Assembly (NCBI GenBank): GCA_900617975.1
Contig: UZAE01014919.1
Span: 1-11,278 of the forward strand
DNA: 11,278 nt
Origin: Rodentolepis nana
Taxonomy: Eukaryota > Platyhelminthes > Cestoda > Cyclophyllidea > Hymenolepididae
Direction of reading: 5' to 3'
The notes beneath the pieces are model-generated. The model was not told the origin of the DNA and ran no database searches. It saw only the letters and a program-made list of their open reading frames with translations. Of the stretch, positions 8,305 through 11,278 are shown in pieces. The translations under genes and the position numbers were made by a program. How positions within the stretch are numbered: position 1 is the stretch's first letter; each line of letters opens with the position of its first letter.

Positions 8305-8625
8305 TTGTATCAAATGGCAGGCATTTTGATAGTTTCATTAGTCCTTTAGGTGACTTCAGGCCTTACAGAGGAGAAGAAATATCAAAGCGAAAAAGATTCG
8401 AGAGGGAGGGGGGGGGGGAACAGAAGGGTGTTTCAAAGATGTAAAAGAGACAGACAAAGGTAGAAAAAAGGTGAGGTGAGTACTGTGGAAGTAGTCGAAT
8501 ATGACAAACAGTGGGGTGATAATAGCTAGAAGCCAGAAGTCAAATGCCGGTTAATAGACTTTTTTGCCGTATGAGTATACGTTGCCCAGGGTGCACCACG
8601 TGGAGGTAAGTCTATTGCACACCCC
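8305..8625 (-). mobile_element. SINE-like retroelement, GGGGTGTGCGA family, copy 5 (antisense, full length)
   Basis: The copy is complete on the minus strand from GGGGTGTGCAATAGACTTAC at 8625 to CTGCCATTTGATACAA at 8305, with a very short A-rich tail. It keeps the head, the ATTCGACTAC block, the T-run in the body (TTTTTT on the minus strand near 8463-8468), a C run (G on plus, 8409-8419) and the LINE-like 3' end. Near-perfect 14-bp flanking duplications mark it as a TPRT insertion. It lies about 350 bp beyond the stop codon of the acyltransferase gene and in the same orientation as that gene, so it may fall in or near its 3' untranslated region. Confidence 0.9.
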
Positions 8626-8639
8626 ATATACATTTACAT
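8626..8639. repeat. Right target-site duplication of copy 5
   Basis: ATATACATTTACAT directly follows the CCCC that marks the element's 5' end and pairs with 8291-8304. Confidence 0.75.
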
Positions 8640-8709
8640 GGATTCACTTAAATTGTCGCGAATAAAGTACGGTTACACATTAGCCTCCAAGCTATTCCGA
8701 CTAAACATG

Positions 8710-8789
8710 CAGTTTTGACTTATTCTGTTTCTGCAACGCCGCTGCCTACTTTTATCGCAACCCCCTGCTCCAGCAATAAGTCAAAACAG
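8710..8789. repeat. Inverted repeat downstream of the acyltransferase stop codon
   Basis: CAGTTTTGACTTATT at 8710-8724 is the reverse complement of AATAAGTCAAAACAG at 8775-8789 except for one pair. The loop is about 50 bases. It lies 185 bp past the stop codon of the minus-strand gene, so the transcript could form this hairpin if the 3' untranslated region is long enough. No canonical AATAAA on the minus strand was found between the stop codon and copy 5; only weaker GATAAA-type hexamers occur near 8749 and 8813. Confidence 0.6.
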
Positions 8790-8840
8790 AAAAATTGGGA
8801 AAAAATGGTATATGTTTATCAGATATGCATAGCTAAAAAA

Positions 8841-8880
8841 ACATTCATTCATACATTCACCCATTCATTCGTTCATTCAT
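8841..8880 (+). repeat. Imperfect (CATT)n microsatellite
   Basis: This is a 40-bp run of CATTCATT units with a few substitutions, followed by an alternating TATATATA stretch to about 8893. It lies in the 3' flank of the acyltransferase gene. Confidence 0.9.
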
Positions 8881-8973
8881 ATGTATATATATACGTATCC
8901 GAAATAAGCATTACCCTCTCAAAGTAATGAGAAAAGATGCGAGAGATCTACTAAAAAATCGATATCACAGCGT

Positions 8974-10213
8974 TTAGTTAACTTTTCCGGACGCTTTAAG
9001 CTGTGGCTGCTTAGTTGGTTGATTCTTTCTACGCAAGGAAACGAGCATCAGAGAGAGTTGCGTCACCAGACACATCATGTGGCCAGCGTAATTGAATCGT
9101 CTAAAATGGAGATCGAAACAAGGGGGGGGGAGGGTAGATCAAGTCCACTTATGCTAATGAGCATTTTCAGATGAACTTACGACCAAGCAATAATGCTGTC
9201 ATTAAAGGATAGAATGACGAAAGCCAACGCGGTGTAATTAACCAAGAAGTAGGTCACGACTTGCGTTATGGCGTCATAGATATGAGAAGTACCCTCTCGT
9301 TGATTGGCTTTTGTCCAAACCCACTTAGTGTCAGGTAGCCACTCCAATATACGTGGACGAACATATTTTCGGAATTTTCTTCCAATCTGCATAAAAAACA
9401 ACAAAGTTATGCTGTTTAAAACTCAGATTAAGTAGATAGCGGTTATTAAGGAACTTACGGAAGAATACCAAGCCATAGAAATGAAGAAAAGATAATAACC
9501 AGGATAAAATCCATGCCACAAAATAGATACAAAGAATACTGCAAATACACCAATACTACGAGGAACTCGATCAAAAACGATTATTCGCAGCCACAGCAAA
9601 GTTTGGAGGTTCCAGTTATCCATCAGTTCTTTGACACTTCGAGGGAACTAAAGTTTGCAATTTGATGATGAGCAGCCAAAACCTCTTACCTCAGCCTTTT
9701 TGAAGTTGAAGCTATTCACTAATTTGTAATCAGGTTTGTCATCTTGATCAAAGCCGTTGAATCCAAACCCAGAAGCCAGACATCCAAGTGCACCTGTAAC
9801 AATAAAGTCAGCAACATTAGAAATATATATTCTACTGAAACTTAATTAGTAGTGGTAATTTATTTAACTTACAAAGGGACCAAGCGAAGTAGTAATGCTG
9901 GCGCATAGTGAAACCAGTGAATACGAGATAAGCGCATTTATGGAGAAAACTAAAGTTTTTGAAGGTCTCACCTACAGAAATGCGGAATTGAGGAAGTAAA
10001 ATGGGGCTTACTTAGATAGAAGGAAGGTAAGAAAAACTGGCAAATGGCTAGGTAGATGAGAAGAAAGAGTACAGCTTGCAAAGCATAATTCAGCATTTCA
10101 TTCTAGAATTGAGATGAAAAAGTAAATAAACAGAAAATAATTTAAAGTAATGTCTCCTTTTATAGAACCAACGGACTTACTCGAGGTTGAAGAATGGTAT
10201 CGCGATGTTTTAT
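8974..10213 (-). CDS. MBOAT1/2-type lysophospholipid acyltransferase, C-terminal seven exons (5' incomplete)
   Basis: Family members move a fatty acyl group from acyl-CoA to a lysophospholipid in the ER membrane (Lands cycle remodelling). Exons in transcript order are 10213-10181, 10102-10012, 9971-9873, 9793-9690, 9647-9459, 9386-9181 and 9100-8974. All introns are GT-AG and all phases join into 282 residues plus TAA. Numbered within this part, a membrane segment spans about 20-36. MRQHYYFAWSL is at 64-74, ASGFGFNGFD at 81-90 and DNWNLQT at 119-125. SILWHGFYPGYYL at 150-162 carries the expected catalytic His154, with Asn120 or Asn122 as the partner. Membrane segments follow at about 212-233 and 247-262, then a basic tail (RRK). 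The WHGFYPGYY and GFGFNG signatures fit MBOAT1/2 better than MBOAT5 or MBOAT7. Family proteins are roughly 450-530 residues, so the N-terminal 40% is missing, probably beyond 11278. No frameshift or stop breaks the gene. The fly counterpart would be oysgedart, but the exact subfamily is inference. Confidence 0.92.
10181..10213 (-). other. 33-nt micro-exon of the MBOAT gene
   Basis: This segment is bounded by TTATTTTAG on the acceptor side and GTAAGTCC on the donor side. It encodes IKHRDTILQPR in phase 0 at both ends and joins in frame to the next exon. A TAG in the same frame immediately upstream, which is the acceptor AG itself, means the coding exon cannot extend further in that frame. In MBOAT1/2 proteins this position is the variable linker just before a membrane helix, so homology of the short peptide cannot prove the exon. 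Confidence 0.6.
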
Positions 10214-10916
10214 CTAAAATAACAATACTCGGAGTATTAGTGAATACGGAATAAAGCGTGAAGACGATTTAACCAACACAGAAAAGATATGAACTCCTTG
10301 CAAGAAAGAAAAAAATAACATAACGATTTAACTAATAATAACTTGGAGAACAAAGACACTACATATTTGACGACTTCCTGCCAAGATATGGATTTATTAA
10401 CGACCATTTGTTGAGTGGATCATCATTCAAATAACTGAATATACACCTGATATCTGCAATAGACAATGTATGAATTCCAAAAATAGTAATTAAATAATTG
10501 TTCAAGCTGTTAACATTTTTTCTCCCAATCACTTATTCAAAAAACCATGCACATTAGCGTAAAACCCTTAACAACAAAACACTCCACAATTTTTTCAATC
10601 AGCGACAAAACGAAATCTAATCTTGGTTGGGCCATTATACTAATTACATGCAATGCAATTTTATGGAACAATTAAAGCACATGCAACGGATTTAAAATTA
10701 TACCTTTCTAGATCATTGGTCCAAAACGCGTAAGTAAACGGCACTTATCAAGGTAACCAACACCCTCCCCCCCTAGCAGAACAGTTGAAGGTGGGGGGAG
10801 ATGGGAGATAACTGAACTATAAATCAATCAGTTGGAGTGGCTTTGCGGCCATCTTTGGACTATCTACCTACGTAATTGACCTTTGTTTTTGAGAGAGGAC
10901 TTAACAAGGAAGTTCT
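10214..10916. other. Presumed intron or upstream flank of the MBOAT gene
   Basis: No further MBOAT exon was recognised here on the minus strand. If the gene continues to the right, this and copy 6 belong to an intron of at least 1.06 kb, much longer than the other introns. A CTCCCCCCC / GGGGGGAG inverted pair lies at 10765-10773 and 10793-10800. Confidence 0.5.
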
Positions 10917-10931
10917 AATTGCTTGAAGGTA
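10917..10931. repeat. Left target-site duplication of copy 6
   Basis: AATTGCTTGAAGGTA is identical to 11263-11277 over 15 bases and flanks the element exactly. Confidence 0.93.
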
Positions 10932-11262
10932 TTTATTTATTTATTTATATCAAATGGCAGGCGTTTTGATAGTTATCATTAGCCCTTTAGTTGACTTCAG
11001 GCTTCACAGATGGGAAGGAACATCAAAGTGAAAAAGGTCGAGATGGGGGGGGGGACAGAAGAGTGTTTCAAAGATGTAAAAGAGACAGACACAAAGTTGG
11101 AAAAAAGATGAGGTGAGTACGGTTGAAGTAGTCGAATTTGACATAGAGTGGGGTGATGGTAGTTTGAAATCAGAAGTCAGCTGCCGGTTAATAGACTTTT
11201 TTGCCGTATGAGTATACGTTGCCCAGGATGCACCACGTGGAGGTAAGTCTATCGCACACCCC
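10932..11262 (-). mobile_element. SINE-like retroelement, GGGGTGTGCGA family, copy 6 (antisense, full length, young)
   Basis: This is the best reference copy. It is 331 bp, from GGGGTGTGCGATAGACTTAC at 11262 to GCCATTTGATATAAATAAAT and further TAAA units ending at 10932. The flanks are perfect 15-bp duplications, so little time has passed since insertion. On the minus strand its parts are: a head of about 90 bases with the overlapping palindromes CCACGTGG and GGTGCA(T)CC; a middle with AATTCGACTAC; a pyrimidine-rich body with a T6 run and a C9 run; a LINE-like 3' end of about 55 bases; and a TAAA tail. It has no coding capacity. It is in the same orientation as the acyltransferase gene and probably sits in one of that gene's introns. 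Confidence 0.93.
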
Positions 11263-11277
11263 AATTGCTTGAAGGTA
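11263..11277. repeat. Right target-site duplication of copy 6
   Basis: AATTGCTTGAAGGTA directly follows the CCCC at the element's 5' end and matches 10917-10931 perfectly. Confidence 0.93.
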
Positions 11278-11278
11278 A

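Noticed and set aside
9121..9150. Head of another short retroelement (G-run followed by AGGGTAGATC)
   Set aside because: Only the G-run and GTAGAT resemble copy 3; none of the CACGTGG or GGCAAC blocks follows. The C-rich strand is simply the pyrimidine tract of the last MBOAT intron.
10359..10453. Possible further minus-strand exon after a CAG acceptor at 10454-10455
   Set aside because: One frame stays open for about 31 codons to a TAG, but there is no donor site in a useful phase and no resemblance to the MBOAT1/2 region expected next.
27..11262. CRISPR array or other clustered direct repeat
   Set aside because: The repeated units are about 300 bp, dispersed, in both orientations and flanked by target duplications; this is an interspersed retroelement family in a eukaryote.
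11004..11264. 86-codon minus-strand open frame
   Set aside because: It lies almost wholly inside retroelement copy 6 and translates its head and body. The same head translated differently gives other short frames at 7855-8046 and 3729-3962, so it is not a protein gene.

Overview
The window is nuclear DNA of an animal, most likely an arthropod or a similar invertebrate. The evidence is AT-rich sequence, a spliced gene with GT-AG introns, microsatellites and several interspersed retroelement copies with target-site duplications. Nothing bacterial was seen: no operons, no Shine-Dalgarno-led genes and no CRISPR. The species cannot be named from the sequence.

The only convincing host gene is on the minus strand at 8974-10213. 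It is the C-terminal part (7 exons, 282 codons plus stop) of an MBOAT1/MBOAT2-type membrane-bound O-acyltransferase, a lysophospholipid acyltransferase of the ER membrane (oysgedart-like in flies). Its introns are short (40, 42, 72, 78, 79 and 80 bp) and one exon is 33 nt. The N-terminal exons were not found and should lie beyond the right edge of the window.

Most of the remaining recognisable sequence belongs to one short interspersed repeat family, called here the GGGGTGTGCGA family after its 5' end. Copies in plus orientation are at 27-416, 3792-4170 and 6967-7092 (head only). Copies in minus orientation are at 7784-8072, 8305-8625 and 10932-11262, and a sense/antisense mosaic fragment lies at 8073-8145. 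Together they cover about 1.9 kb. Three copies have visible target-site duplications; the copy at 10932-11262 has a perfect 15-bp one and looks young.

A decayed non-LTR retrotransposon 3' end lies at 5511-6059 on the minus strand (RNase H C-terminal motif, then a GHDC segment). Its last ~55 bp match the 3' end of the short repeat. This is the pattern expected if the short element is mobilised by the reverse transcriptase of that LINE. A relic with tRNA-like promoter boxes lies at 7619-7703, and part of it recurs just after another copy of the short repeat.

The long remaining stretches (431-3768, 4171-4867, 4900-5510, 6060-6966, 7093-7601, 10214-10916) show no gene I can support. The main point of interest is the SINE/LINE pair and its unusual head; no wholly unfamiliar protein system was found.
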